Below are positions 32,874-43,447 of a stretch of DNA of 64,000 nucleotides, piece after piece. The stretch is taken from positions 1 to 64,000 of the forward strand of contig JASANH010000686.1 in assembly GCA_030248295.1 (NCBI GenBank). Reading direction: 5' to 3'. A model generated the notes under the pieces. It searched no databases and was not told the DNA's origin. It saw only the letters and a list, made by a program, of their open reading frames with translations. The stretch comes from Mesodorylaimus sp. YZB2_4. Lineage: Eukaryota > Nematoda > Enoplea > Dorylaimida > Dorylaimidae. Position numbers and translations under genes: made by a program. Position 1 is the stretch's first letter. Each line of letters begins with the position of its first letter.

Positions 32874-35651
32874 CTAGCCAGAACAGGTAAGCAGCAAAAA
32901 CGAAATGAATCCTGTCCAAGTTATCAACCAGGCCAAGGCAGTGCTTGCACTGCTGCAGGCGATAGTGTCCCTGTAGATACCCACAAAATCTTCGCCCATA
33001 ACGTGTTCGAGTTTATCTTCTGGCCACACGGGCGTCAATTCAGTTGTTGATGGAGTGAACACAGTTGAAGGATCGTTGGGTGTGTAGAATATGGAGAAGG
33101 CCTCCCCTTGGCCACCCCCGTAATACAGTTGTGCATCCATAAACATCTGAGTCCATCGTCTGTGCTCTTCTTCATCGTGGTACCTCTTGGATATGACGGC
33201 CACCTTAGCCGGTATCTTCAACCAGTGGCATTTTATATAGTCATCAATCTCTCGTCTCGTCCCGTCCAGACATAACAGCTCAAATGTGGCTCGCGCCGTG
33301 GGTTGATCGAGTGTGGCAAAAGTTTCATTGACCACGAAAGCGATGTCGCCAGCGTTCGAATTCGGTTGTGTCAAACATTTCAAGGCACCTAGGCGATCTT
33401 TAAATGGACTGCGCTCTCCGCAATGCTCGATATCACTGCCTCCACATAAGGCGCATAAACTTTGAGGGTCGTCAGTTGGGCGTTTCATTGCGGTCGAAAT
33501 TTCTGGCACGCAACTCTCCCAGAAAAAACCACCAGCGCTGCGAGGATAATCACAGTTGATGATCTTCAAAAACCCGTGTCGCTCGAGCATTGTCAGTGGA
33601 GCGTTCCATCCTGATAAAAAATGTACATAAGTCTAGTGATCCGAACCCCTTTCAAAAGTTGGGGTACCTGGATCCAACAATGCAATGAGTTAAGATCATC
33701 TACTGGCCCCCATCACGACCTCTCACCCTTCAGAACTATTTCACATCCCATGCGAATCCATACGGAAACTACGGCTCTTTCGCGTCCCTCCCCAGGCCCG
33801 TTTGTTTCGACCGTGTGTTCCATCTCACGCGTAGCCCACTGCGGAAGTGAAAAGACTTGCGCATTTCATAGCGTGATCGTGGAAGAATAAGGCCCAAAAT
33901 TTAGTATAGTCAAAGCTTGGGTAGGACCATATGATGCCTGTAACCAAGCCCGGCATGCGTAGAAGGGAGGTTCAAAAACTCACGATGGGACTGGAGCAAG
34001 GCAAGTCTTGCGACTATAACTACAGCACAGCAGACGGGTTGAGGTTTCACAGCCAGGAGAGATCGATTATTCCCTCCAATTCCCCGTTGCCTGCAAGGCA
34101 CGAGGGTTACATGCCCTAAGATTCAGAATACGCCTTAGTTAACTGTGGGGCCCACTAGGCCACAACCCGTCACATCTCTCAGAGATTCACCCGACTAGTC
34201 GTTTCTGTCAATTACTCACCCAAAATGTCATTGGCTCCAGGATGGCACGATCTGGAACCGATCAAATTATGCAATGAAAAATTGGAGCTTTTCTTTACCA
34301 CGGCCACCGCGTATAATGTCGCATCCGTGTGATCAGAATACTTCTCAGCGAAAATAGGTGTCAAACTGCTTTTGGTGTAAGCAGTATAGGCTTCATCGGG
34401 TCTAAGAATAGTCAGATCGGCCGCTCCTTCGCTCACCCACCGAGCGCACTCATCTGTCGATCTGGCGCTCAGGCATTTTAACTGCGGTTTCAGCCGTTTG
34501 GCTAGGAAAGCGTACATCATCTGCTCGCACTTGTCCACATGCATGGGCAAGACTACGCACCACCGAAGTGACAGGGGTTGGCCACAGACCAAAGGCGGCA
34601 GGGGGCTTGTAAAGGTGCGTAAGAAGACCAGGCCCAAGTAGCGTTCGTAAGTGTCCTGGTAGTAGACTTCGCCCACGCCACTCATGTCCGGCCGAGAGAA
34701 TACGACCTTGTAAAGCCACGGTGGAGCTTCTTGGGTTCCATTGTTAGTGTACACTTCAAATATCTTCGTGATAGCTTTCCTCCATTTCGTTTGTGTACCA
34801 AGGGCGGTCTTGTCACTCACGGCCACCACGTTCCTTTTACTCGCCAACCACGCGCATGGCTTGTTCAATGGACGCCTGGCTCCTTGGATACAAAGTAGGT
34901 GATACCGTTCCGGATCCAGATTCGCTTCGATCAAGGCCTCAGAGCTTGTGATGGCCACGTCGGCATCGTTGTTGAGTAAACAGCGGATAGCGCCTGCGGG
35001 TCCCGCGTAGTAGTCCTGTTCCGTACACACTGTACGACACAACGAGCACATTTTGCCCCCATATCTCTTCTTCATATCCGGTGATAGTGACCAACGCCCA
35101 GGCGCACAACTTTGACCGAAGTATCTGAACAGGCTGGGTATGGTGGTAGTACACTCCCCCTCATTGATCGATATGAACCCCAAAGGGTACAGGACATTGA
35201 CCAGGGCTTGGTACTGTATGTTATTCTCATCCGCTCCGGCCAAACATAACTTCTTGCCAGCCAAGTCGGCCAGTCCTTCCGTGTACTGCACAGTCTTCTT
35301 GACCACCACCACAGCATCGGTCAGCACATCGCTGTCCCCCACTCGCTCACTCAGCAAGGGTTTCAGCTGAAAATACTTGCCCGCCACGAATAACTGTTCC
35401 GCATCCAAGTTGACGGCATCGGCCAAATTATCATGGATCAGTTTCATACAATGGAAAGCATGGCGGGCTTCCACGCACATGACTTGCATTAGATGAGCTT
35501 GCTGCAATTCGGTGGCCATTTTCTGACATAATTCCTTGCCCGCACGTCCGATCACGCACCATCGCATCAATGGCACAGTCGAGGTGGTCACAGGAAATAG
35601 GGTCCATATGAAGATGGTGCCACTAAAGACCAACATTGACAGCGAATTCAT
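32874..35651 (-). CDS. Bilobal transferrin-fold protein, probably membrane-anchored, ligand-poor
   Basis: Two exons, 35651-34220 and 33610-32874, join in phase to 722 residues. A signal peptide (MLVFSGTIFIWTLFPVTTS) is followed by two transferrin lobes; the C-lobe is recognised by LYAVAVVKKSSNF, GGWNAPLTMLERHG, GDIAFVVNETF and FELLCLDGTRREID. The C-terminus ends in small residues and a hydrophobic stretch (ALAWLITWTGFISFLLLTC), as in GPI-anchored melanotransferrins. Canonical lobes bind Fe3+ by Asp, two Tyr and His with an Arg/Thr-bound carbonate. By eye only one Asp (about 83, N-lobe) and one Tyr (about 447, C-lobe) are kept. The tyrosines before the GAIRCL and GALKCL segments, both histidines and the arginines after CLAG and CHPG are replaced. 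It may not carry iron in the usual way. Its single intron holds a dispersed repeat. Confidence 0.9.
33980..34118 (+). repeat. GACTGGAGC-family repeat in the transferrin intron
   Basis: Reads GGGACTGGAGCAAGGCAAGT, then CTTGCGACTATAACTACAGC, then GGTTGAGGTTTCACAGCCAG and AGATCGATTATTCCC, matching the copy near 12470 in order and spacing. Confidence 0.65.
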
Positions 35652-36646
35652 ATCGGATAGTGCGATCGATAAACTTGGTCTGCTATACGGTCATTTGCGG
35701 GCACGAGTTCGTATACGTGTCAAACGGGTGACGAGCCACGGTCCAAGCCAGCTGTACTGAAAGCCCTATTGACTTTACGGGCGTCATGACCTGACGGAGG
35801 GCGGACAAACCGTTCGGCGTACCTGTCATGGCTACGCTTTTTGAGTGTGGGGGGGGGGGGGGGCGAGCGAAGGAGCTGCGGTTACGCATTCCATGCCTTT
35901 CTACAGACGATGAGACCTGGAAAGCTTCTTTATGCATTTTGACAGCTGACGTCTTGGCACCTTTTTTCAGATTAAAGAAAATTTTGGCACTCCTGCTTGA
36001 ACGGAGCTTATTTTTTGTATATCCAGAAGCCGGTTAACGGTCAACCTCAAGCCAAAGGCGCGTGAGCTGCCAGCATGCCAGGCCCTTTCACCCCGCGCGG
36101 GGCACTTCGACGGTCTTTGAGTCATCCAGGACGGGCATGCGAGGCGCGAGCGTTCCCGGTTTTTCCGGCCGCTTCCGGGGCAAGCCAGCCGCTCGCTATC
36201 CCGCGCCACTAGCTCGCGGGTGATGAACTCTGATCCTGGACCGCTCGATGCAGGTCTGCTGACCAATACAGCTCAGAACAGAGCAGTGCTGGACAGTGAA
36301 TTTTACTCTCCAAGAAATAAATGGCCATCGGTCAACCAGGGGATCTGCACGTCAGAGTTACATGTACTATTCCTGAAATGCACAAAAACTGACCTTGCCC
36401 TAGTAAGATTTACTTGAACAAAATACTACAGTACCCTCAGAAAATACGTGGATCACCTGCGTACACATGACACAATTTGATCTGACTGACTGCACCATAG
36501 ATAGATCAAGAAAGGCGCGAGATATTAGACACCGGGGAGAAGCACAGGAAGCACATTCAACGTATAAATTACATAAACTATGGAAACTCGTTAAAACCCA
36601 ACAAGTGAGTAATATGGGAGCAAATTGTACTGCGAGCATTCGTAGT
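35652..36646. other. Intergenic between transferrin and GGT genes
   Basis: No gene seen. It contains a 15-base G run (35849-35863) and a GC-rich patch (about 36050-36220) with no match to rRNA or tRNA that I can see. The transferrin promoter should lie just after 35651. Confidence 0.45.
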
Positions 36647-39600
36647 TCAGTACCCGGATGGATAGCCACCAGCTTTTCTATAATCACTATTGGCGTATAT
36701 CCGACCATTCTCGCTTCGAAATATGGCTGTGGCAGCTGTAGAAAATGTACCCAAAACTGTAAAATTTTGCCCCTTTGCAGTCAACTTCTGAAGGTAAGCC
36801 TGCAACGAAGGAATGAATAGCATAATTCATCGAGAACAGTGCCCGTTTTGACTCACTTTTGGGAACCCGGGCTCGAACTCAGATTGGAATGGTGTCAGCT
36901 GATTGTGCAATCGAGGCGATTCTATAGCCTCCCTGGCATTTTGTCCAAACCATAGCAATCGCATGATTAATTGCGCTGTCGCAGTGATAATACGCGAGCC
37001 ACCAGCGGAACCCGCAACCACACGTACATCACCCGATGTGCTATTGAAGACGATGATGGGCGACATCGAGGACAAAGGCCGTTTCCGAGGTTCGATAAAG
37101 TTGGCCGTTGATGGGGCGAAACCGAAATAGTTTGGTGCTGATGGATTGGAGAAGTCGTCCATTTCATCATTCCATATAATACCAGTCGAAGTAGAGCGAA
37201 CGCGGGCACCAAAGCTAGGCGGTTAAACGTACAGTAGTACAGTGTTGGCGGGACAGGGAAAAGGACAGGAGAGGACAGAACCTCGGTTACCAGCTGAGTG
37301 CACACACATAAGCACGCTCATGTCAGTCAGTAAACCGAGGCCCATGGTTTTGGGGGATTCCAAGGTGATTTTTGTGAGCTTTGACGCCCCTCGAATTCAT
37401 GTCGCTCCCCACGACCACTCCTACTTTAGGGATAAGCATGAAGTTTCAGTGCCTTCGAGATACTTTGTGTCGATGGATGCCCCGAGAGCACTTTCGATCA
37501 CGACAAGGGCCTTCCTGTGCAAAACTTGCTTACTACAAATTGATCGTAGTGGTTATGGAAACCGCGTTGCCCTCCTCGTCCAGAACAGAAATGTGAGACG
37601 TGCCGTGATCTTCGGGCACTGAGAAAACAGAATTTTGCAGATAGTACTTCATATCGGGATAAGCCTCCTTCATTATCTTGCTTCTAACAAACGAGCCGTA
37701 TTCTGGCGTAGTGATATTCAGGGCAATGCTCAGTGCTTCCTTCACGAAGTCTATGTCACCGAGTCGTGTCCTCGAAGCGTACACGAATTTCATAGCTTCT
37801 AGAAGCCTGTGGTAGGTCTCGACTTGGTAGTCCACATCTTGCAGTTTCTCTTTTGTAATATTATAGCCTGAAAAAGTTTTTAAACCTTTTCTATGTTAGC
37901 TCTTCGAGGTGGCGAATTCCATCCAAGCATTCTCGGAGCAAGGAGCACAACATCCGGCTCGAGTAGGGCAAACACGCGATGGCTGTCCACTCACAATAGC
38001 GTTAAACTAACTTTTCTCGTGTAAACAGTGCCCACGGGTGGCGGCAGGGACTGTTCGTGCTTATTATAGAACTGGATTTACACCCACTCGAGAAGAAATA
38101 ATGACGTTTCAGTACAGGGCCTCCTATGGACGCCGGCGCCTTATACCTACCCTGCATTACATTCAGAAGTGCTAACGTGACCGAAGCTGATGAGGGAGGA
38201 GGAGGACCACACGCGCTCAAATCGGCACCGAGTCTTGCGGACATTACTGGCCTCTCGTCACCAAATTTGGCTCGATATTCTTGGAAATCTTCAGCTGTTA
38301 TGATTCCGCCTGAAAAAAGAGCCATAGGGCTATTTAAAACAATCAAGCAGGGCGGAAACGAGTACCGTTTTTCTTGAATTCATCCGCCATCATTTTAGTG
38401 AAGTTGCTATTGTAAAACCAATCAATCGGGTCTTTAGCATTGGCCAAATCATAGAGTGTCAGTGCTAGTGCTGGTCTTCGCATCACTTCGCCTTCCTCGA
38501 ATAATTTGCCCGTCTGCTTGTTTATAAAGATACTGAAAACCTGGGTGTTTGTGCACTTATTGATCATACACGACAGCCCCTATGTGCCTGCTCTCCACAA
38601 TGGCAATCCACCCTTACCTTCTCAGCGATTCTTCCCTCATGATAGCATCTTTCTGGTTCTGAATAGCTTTCGCCAAGGCCCCCGATACAGGGTACCCGAA
38701 CTGACACAAATCGGCTGCGGGTGTTACCAGCTCACGCCACGCGATCCTTCCACTACTCCCAAGTTGATATGCTTTATACAAACCATAGATTTCGCCTGGA
38801 ACTCCAACAGCTAGCCAGCCTGAAATGGATGACACCGCTGGTTGATCATGATCGTTCGTGTTTTACGGACTGGCCTTTGGACCCCCCTCCCCCCTCATGT
38901 TTTATCTCCTTGCGCAGAGTAATAAATAAAATTACAAACCCAGTTGTGACGCCTTGCTGTTGTTGCCATACATGTCCTTCGCGGCGGCCAGAGGTGCCTG
39001 TTCCCGTGCGTCAATTATTAAACAAGACTTGGTCGTTCTGAAAAATGTGCAAAACTTGTCTCTTTTCAATGAAAACGTATCATCACATGTGCAAATATTG
39101 GCCGAACGGTCTACGAACTGGATGTGTCTGCTAGCACATTTTCTCCTTGCATTGTCGCCCGTGACGAATAGGACTGTACAGGCAGTATATGTACATCATA
39201 CGAGGACTATACACCGGCATATACATTATACTGCCATGCACGACCTACGAAATTGGACTGACGGTCAACCGTGCCCAAGTGAAGACAAGTGACACGACTT
39301 GGCTTCGTGTCAAAACAGCAGAGTAGAGACCTTGTCTCCCTGTACTGTACAGAAAGCCTGAATGATGCAAGAAGTTGGCCCCGAAGTCAAGCATAGTGAA
39401 CAAATTGACACAAGTTAGCAAACGAGACAAGCCTTCCGCAAGACAAGACCAGCTTTGATCTTTGCTTTCTTCAAAAGCTGGTTGCCGAGACTCGTCAACA
39501 GCTCAAGGGGTAGGTGAACACGGAAGCGAAAAGAGAGTCTGATGCCATTCACTCGTGTGTTACAACTCACCGGTTATAAATGGTCATCAAGTGTCCACCT

Positions 39601-40427
39601 CCGACACCAGTACTGTGCGAATCCATGATCCCGATGCAGAAAACGGCTAGAACATAATCGGTCATGAATTTACACACTAAAGCAGCGCGGTGGTAGCCCT
39701 ACTAGCAATCATAGAATCGACGGCATTTCCACCCCTGATCAGAATATTCCTGCCGATTTCTGAACAAATTCCATTATCAGCCGCCACTGCTGCACGAGAA
39801 AAGTTGCCCAAATAACCTTCGGCTGGTGTTGGCCATTGCGGGAGCTGCGGAGTGGTTTTACAGATTAGAGTGCAATCAGTGGGAGCACAGAGTAGAGGGC
39901 TTGTTTCTAGGAATGCTAGTGAGACTATGAGAAGGGGCCTAGCCATTTGGCATCTAAGACAGTATTCGATTGCGAAACCCATCTTGGGCAACCTGCTCTT
40001 CGACCATTAGGCGGCTGTTCTGCCTGCAAATGCCAGTTTAAAAGCATTTTTCAAGAAAACACCAAGGCCTTCTGTTCCGCATCAATTATGTGCTGACAGC
40101 TGGATGGACATTCGCTGCTAGGGTGAAAAAACGAAATGTGGGAAAACATAATCGCCTTGTCACTGGCCACTATCCCACTGGCTTGGCTGAAACCATGGTC
40201 CTTGATAAGACAACAGAACGGGACCAAACTAACTGATTAGTAATTAATTTTGTTATTTTGCTGGAAATAATTGAATAGAATTTCGACTATTTACCTGCCC
40301 GCTGAGACTGTTTTCTAAGTCATGACCTCGGGTGACGTAGTTGGCGAGTAGAACGGCCAAAATAATGCTGGCTATCATGAAGACGACGCACAGTGTGAGG
40401 GCGATTTGAAATAACCATCTCTTTTGC
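36647..40427 (-). CDS. Gamma-glutamyltransferase, type II membrane ectoenzyme (first exon missing)
   Basis: Ten exons (40427-40295, 39844-39703, 39646-39571, 39037-38940, 38819-38618, 38532-38366, 38309-38151, 37867-37534, 37214-36857, 36787-36647) join in phase to about 602 residues plus an unseen start. An N-terminal membrane anchor (LCVVFMIASIILAVLLANYV) precedes the catalytic part, so the enzyme faces the cell exterior, where GGTs cleave the gamma-glutamyl bond of glutathione. Landmarks: RAAVAADNGICSEIGR, GVGGGHLMTIYN, ITAEDFQEYRAKF, the autocleavage/nucleophile Thr in EDHGTSHISV, and AGSAGGSRIITATAQ. The end, YRKAGGYPSGY, matches the family. Exon 40427 opens with the last base of a split codon after acceptor TTTTAG, so a small upstream exon supplies the ATG; the candidate near 41570 fails on phase. 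Confidence 0.93.
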
Positions 40428-41209
40428 CTAAAACGCGGCACGTAAGTACCAATTGCAGATGTAGTCTGAGGGGTGTGGTCCGTATTTTAGTTGGTGTTAC
40501 ACCAGCTGTAAATATATTTGGTCAACTGCCACGCGACCTCCTTTTCCAAATCGACGCACTTGACTACTGCCGATTAGGCGTACGTACTTGGAAACTTTTT
40601 CCAACACTAACTCGCCCACGTTTCGTCCGTTCTCCACACGCGCCATGGCTGATTGTGGAAGAGTGCCTGAGCAGTGAGTCCGGTACAGCCAATACTTGGT
40701 CAGCCAGCCAAACTGGTACGTTGCCGGACGACGATGGTGTTTGAGCCTCTCGACGACAGGCGACAACCGCCCGCTTGTGACGAGATCAGTCGCTACTAGC
40801 TGCTCCTGGCCCGCCTAGCCCTGCCCACCTCCTCTCAAGCTTTTGGCGGTCCCATTTGCAGGCGGCAATGTTTGAGAAGCAACATCGTAACAGGCGTGCA
40901 GTATTCGAGTACACAAAATTCCTGCACGACTATACATGGTCTACAGAAAGGTCTGCTACCTCGAACGCAGTGGCAGTTACTGCACAGGACATGTGCTATA
41001 AAAGGCACTGCACTTTTTGTACTATGTACCTCTAATCGATATTTACTCAACCTTGTACTCGTATGAGGCACGTGAATGTCTGCCTGAAAAATCTAGATCA
41101 ACTAACTCGGGTGTGCGATGCCTTTAATGAGCACAGTTAAACTTAATAACCCCATTTGCTCATGGCTATCTTTTTAGGACAAGGAGCTGCTTTGGCTTCC
41201 TTAAGCCCA
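40428..41209. other. Intergenic or 5' intron of the GGT gene
   Basis: Should contain or precede the missing GGT first exon. No in-phase exon with a good donor was found. Confidence 0.35.
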
Positions 41210-41337
41210 AAGTATAGTTCGATGCGATGCGTCAAATAAGCGTGCGATACGGCAATTTGGGGTGACCTGACAATGTAAAAAGATGCCTAAACCGTCGCAT
41301 CGCAAGCTTATTTGACGCATCGCATCGAACTATACTT
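41210..41337. mobile_element. 128-bp MITE, nearly perfect hairpin
   Basis: The first 31 bases after 41210, beginning AGTATAGTTCGATGCGATGC, recur as an exact reverse complement ending at 41336. Similarity continues inward with mismatches to about 42 bases, leaving a 40-bp loop. Size and structure are those of a miniature inverted-repeat transposable element. No target duplication beyond one or two A/T bases can be read. Confidence 0.9.
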
Positions 41338-42830
41338 CCAGCTTTAGTGCCCATGTTATCTTATACGAGTACGACCTACGCGGCCACTCAACAGAAGCCT
41401 GTGCTAGCATCACATGACAACAACTAATTGTTTTTCTCCGTCCAAAGAAACAAAATCTTTGAAACTTAAACCGAGCTAAGACACCGTATCGCACGCCGCC
41501 GTACAGACCATGTCTTACAGTCGTGTCTGAAAGTTTGAGGTTTTGTGACGTGTTTTCAGAAATTGACTTACCTGAAGCCGTTGGCTGATGTTTACGGTCT
41601 CTCCGGATCTGCGGCGAAGAAAATCACAATAGGCTATAAGATAAAGATTGTAGAGGTTTGGCCTGGGGGGAGCAGGACACTTGACGTCATTGTGTTGTAG
41701 GTGTATAGATGGCATGCCTGTGACGTGATTCTACGTAGAGAATGGCGCTGCCTGCAGTGATGCTCGCTGCGAAGTAGGTTGCACACTACTGTATCATCGT
41801 TCATCGTATACTTACACGTGCAGCCGAGCTGATGTGTGGAAGTAAAGACGTCATGATGCCCTGTGCTTCTCCCGCCTCAGTACGGCTACTCCTTACGAGT
41901 TAAGCGTGTGAGAGCAAGAAGGTGTTCAAAATGGACCCATCTCTCGCAATGGACTCATGTGTCTTAGTCGATGTCATGGATTTCCCTACTAACTCGTGAC
42001 GATATAATAAAAAACAGTGTTCAAAATGGGATGACTTCAGGCCATTTTAGGCACGGAGGCATGCTTGCAAATACCATCGGTGAACTCCACTCGTACAACG
42101 CGATGGCTGGGAGCCCTTTTTTGCCTCATTCAATTTACCACAAGAAAGCATAGACGGCAACGGATCGTGATCGTGTCACGCTCATATGCTTCCTTGAAGT
42201 ACTTTAGTCTGATCACACCTGGTTCACTGATTTGTGACGTAAACGAAGTGATAGATAGGGTTTTTACTTCAAAACGCTTTGTTACGCGAAGCGCCATCAG
42301 ACATACCTTTGGTATTTGCTTTCGATCAGAGCATTAGCGTCCTCGCCCCTTGCGCCATCTTATCACAGGGAGTGAGCAAAGGGCGTTCCTGGGTGTTGTC
42401 TTCCTGACTATAGGGCGGACGGTGCCAAGAGCAGCATAGACTGATAACGGCGCGGCCCTGATAAAACTTACCCTTACTATGCCCGCCATCTTTTTCCAGA
42501 CGCTCATTAGGGTCGAACTCACGTAACAGCAATCCGGATCGCAGCAACTTCTGGCTAACAGCAAAGGTTTGCCCCAAACCGTTTTTTTCAGCCATGTTTT
42601 GTATAGTTGCGCTTTGAATGACATCAACACTCTGATGACAGCGACCGTTTTTGCCGCCACAAGTCCATTCTGCATTTGACGCTAAAGGAGGAACTGGCAG
42701 ATCAGGTTCAGGAGCATTTTTTTGCATGGGGCTCATTTACGTAACATTTCCTTATCCTATTCTTAGCTTTAGTTAGGGCCAGTTGGAAAAGTAGAAAGCG
42801 AAAAAGATGCTGACAAAGTGTAAGAAGAGA
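41338..42830. other. Intergenic, no gene seen
   Basis: Short ORFs on both strands (for example 42326-42736 minus) have no motif or splice context. Part of this interval could hold the GGT 5' end. Confidence 0.4.
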
Positions 42831-43447
42831 AAGATCCCTGACCTCTTTTGGGAATGAATAACACTGTACATGTGTGTTGGTATGTTGCAAACCGAAAGTC
42901 AAAAATGCGAGATTGACATAAATACCAAGTGGAATGCATGTTCTTGCGTTGCTCTCCGTATTGCTTGGCAGCGAGTGGCTGGACTCGTCCCGGGTTCGAT
43001 CCCCGGTGATGGAGGTCGGTTTGCGAACCATAAATTCTCGCTGACCATGCACGCCAGGCCGTGGGTGACTCACCCGGTACCGTCGAGGTGCTCCACGTGG
43101 AGAGACGGATGCCAAACGAGGAGACAGTATCGGCTGTCAAACACCGACAGGGTTTTAACGCCCGCCCGCCATCGTCCGCGGAAGTCGGTGTTCTGTTCAG
43201 GATGCCCTCGCGGGGAGGTGCTCCGCAGAGGGCCGCTGCTGTGTGTGGTGGCCCCCCGCACAGCCCTGCTTATAAGGTTTGACTGCTGGCCGGCTATAGG
43301 CAAACCGGGCTCCGGCCAACAAAAAAAGATCCCTGACCTCTTTGGGGAATGAATAACACTGTACATGTGAGTTGGTATGTTGCAAACCGAATATCAAAAA
43401 TGCGAGATTGACATAAAGACCAAGTGGACTGCATGTTCTTGTGTTGT
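42831..43447 (+). repeat. Composite: 121-bp direct repeats flanking a tRNA-like insert
   Basis: Bases of about 42831-42951 and 43327-43447 are direct repeats with a few mismatches, both running from AAGATCCCTGACCTC through TGAATAACACTGTACATGTG to TGCATGTTCTTG. Between them is a 375-bp insert starting with a tRNA-like segment (GAGTGGCTGGACTCGTCCC, then GGGTTCGATCCCCGG) and ending CCGGCCAACAAAAAAA. This may be a tandem duplication with a SINE in it, or a very small element with direct terminal repeats. Confidence 0.75.
42955..43326 (+). mobile_element. SINE-like insert with B box and A-rich end
   Basis: The B box GGTTCGATCCC is canonical. The body is GC-rich, shows no CCTCGAGTGCGC core, and ends in a run of A. 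It differs from the 6352 family and may be a second SINE family. Confidence 0.5.

Noticed and set aside
36050..36230. GC-rich patch as an rRNA fragment or CpG-island promoter
   Set aside because: No rRNA sequence was recognised and the nearest gene starts do not face it closely.
41515..41715. Minus-strand ORF with a strong GTAAGT donor as the first GGT exon
   Set aside because: Joining it to 40427 shifts the frame; the frame that would fit meets a TAA.
42326..42736. Minus-strand ORFs as a gene
   Set aside because: Two overlapping frames of similar length, neither with motif or splice signals.
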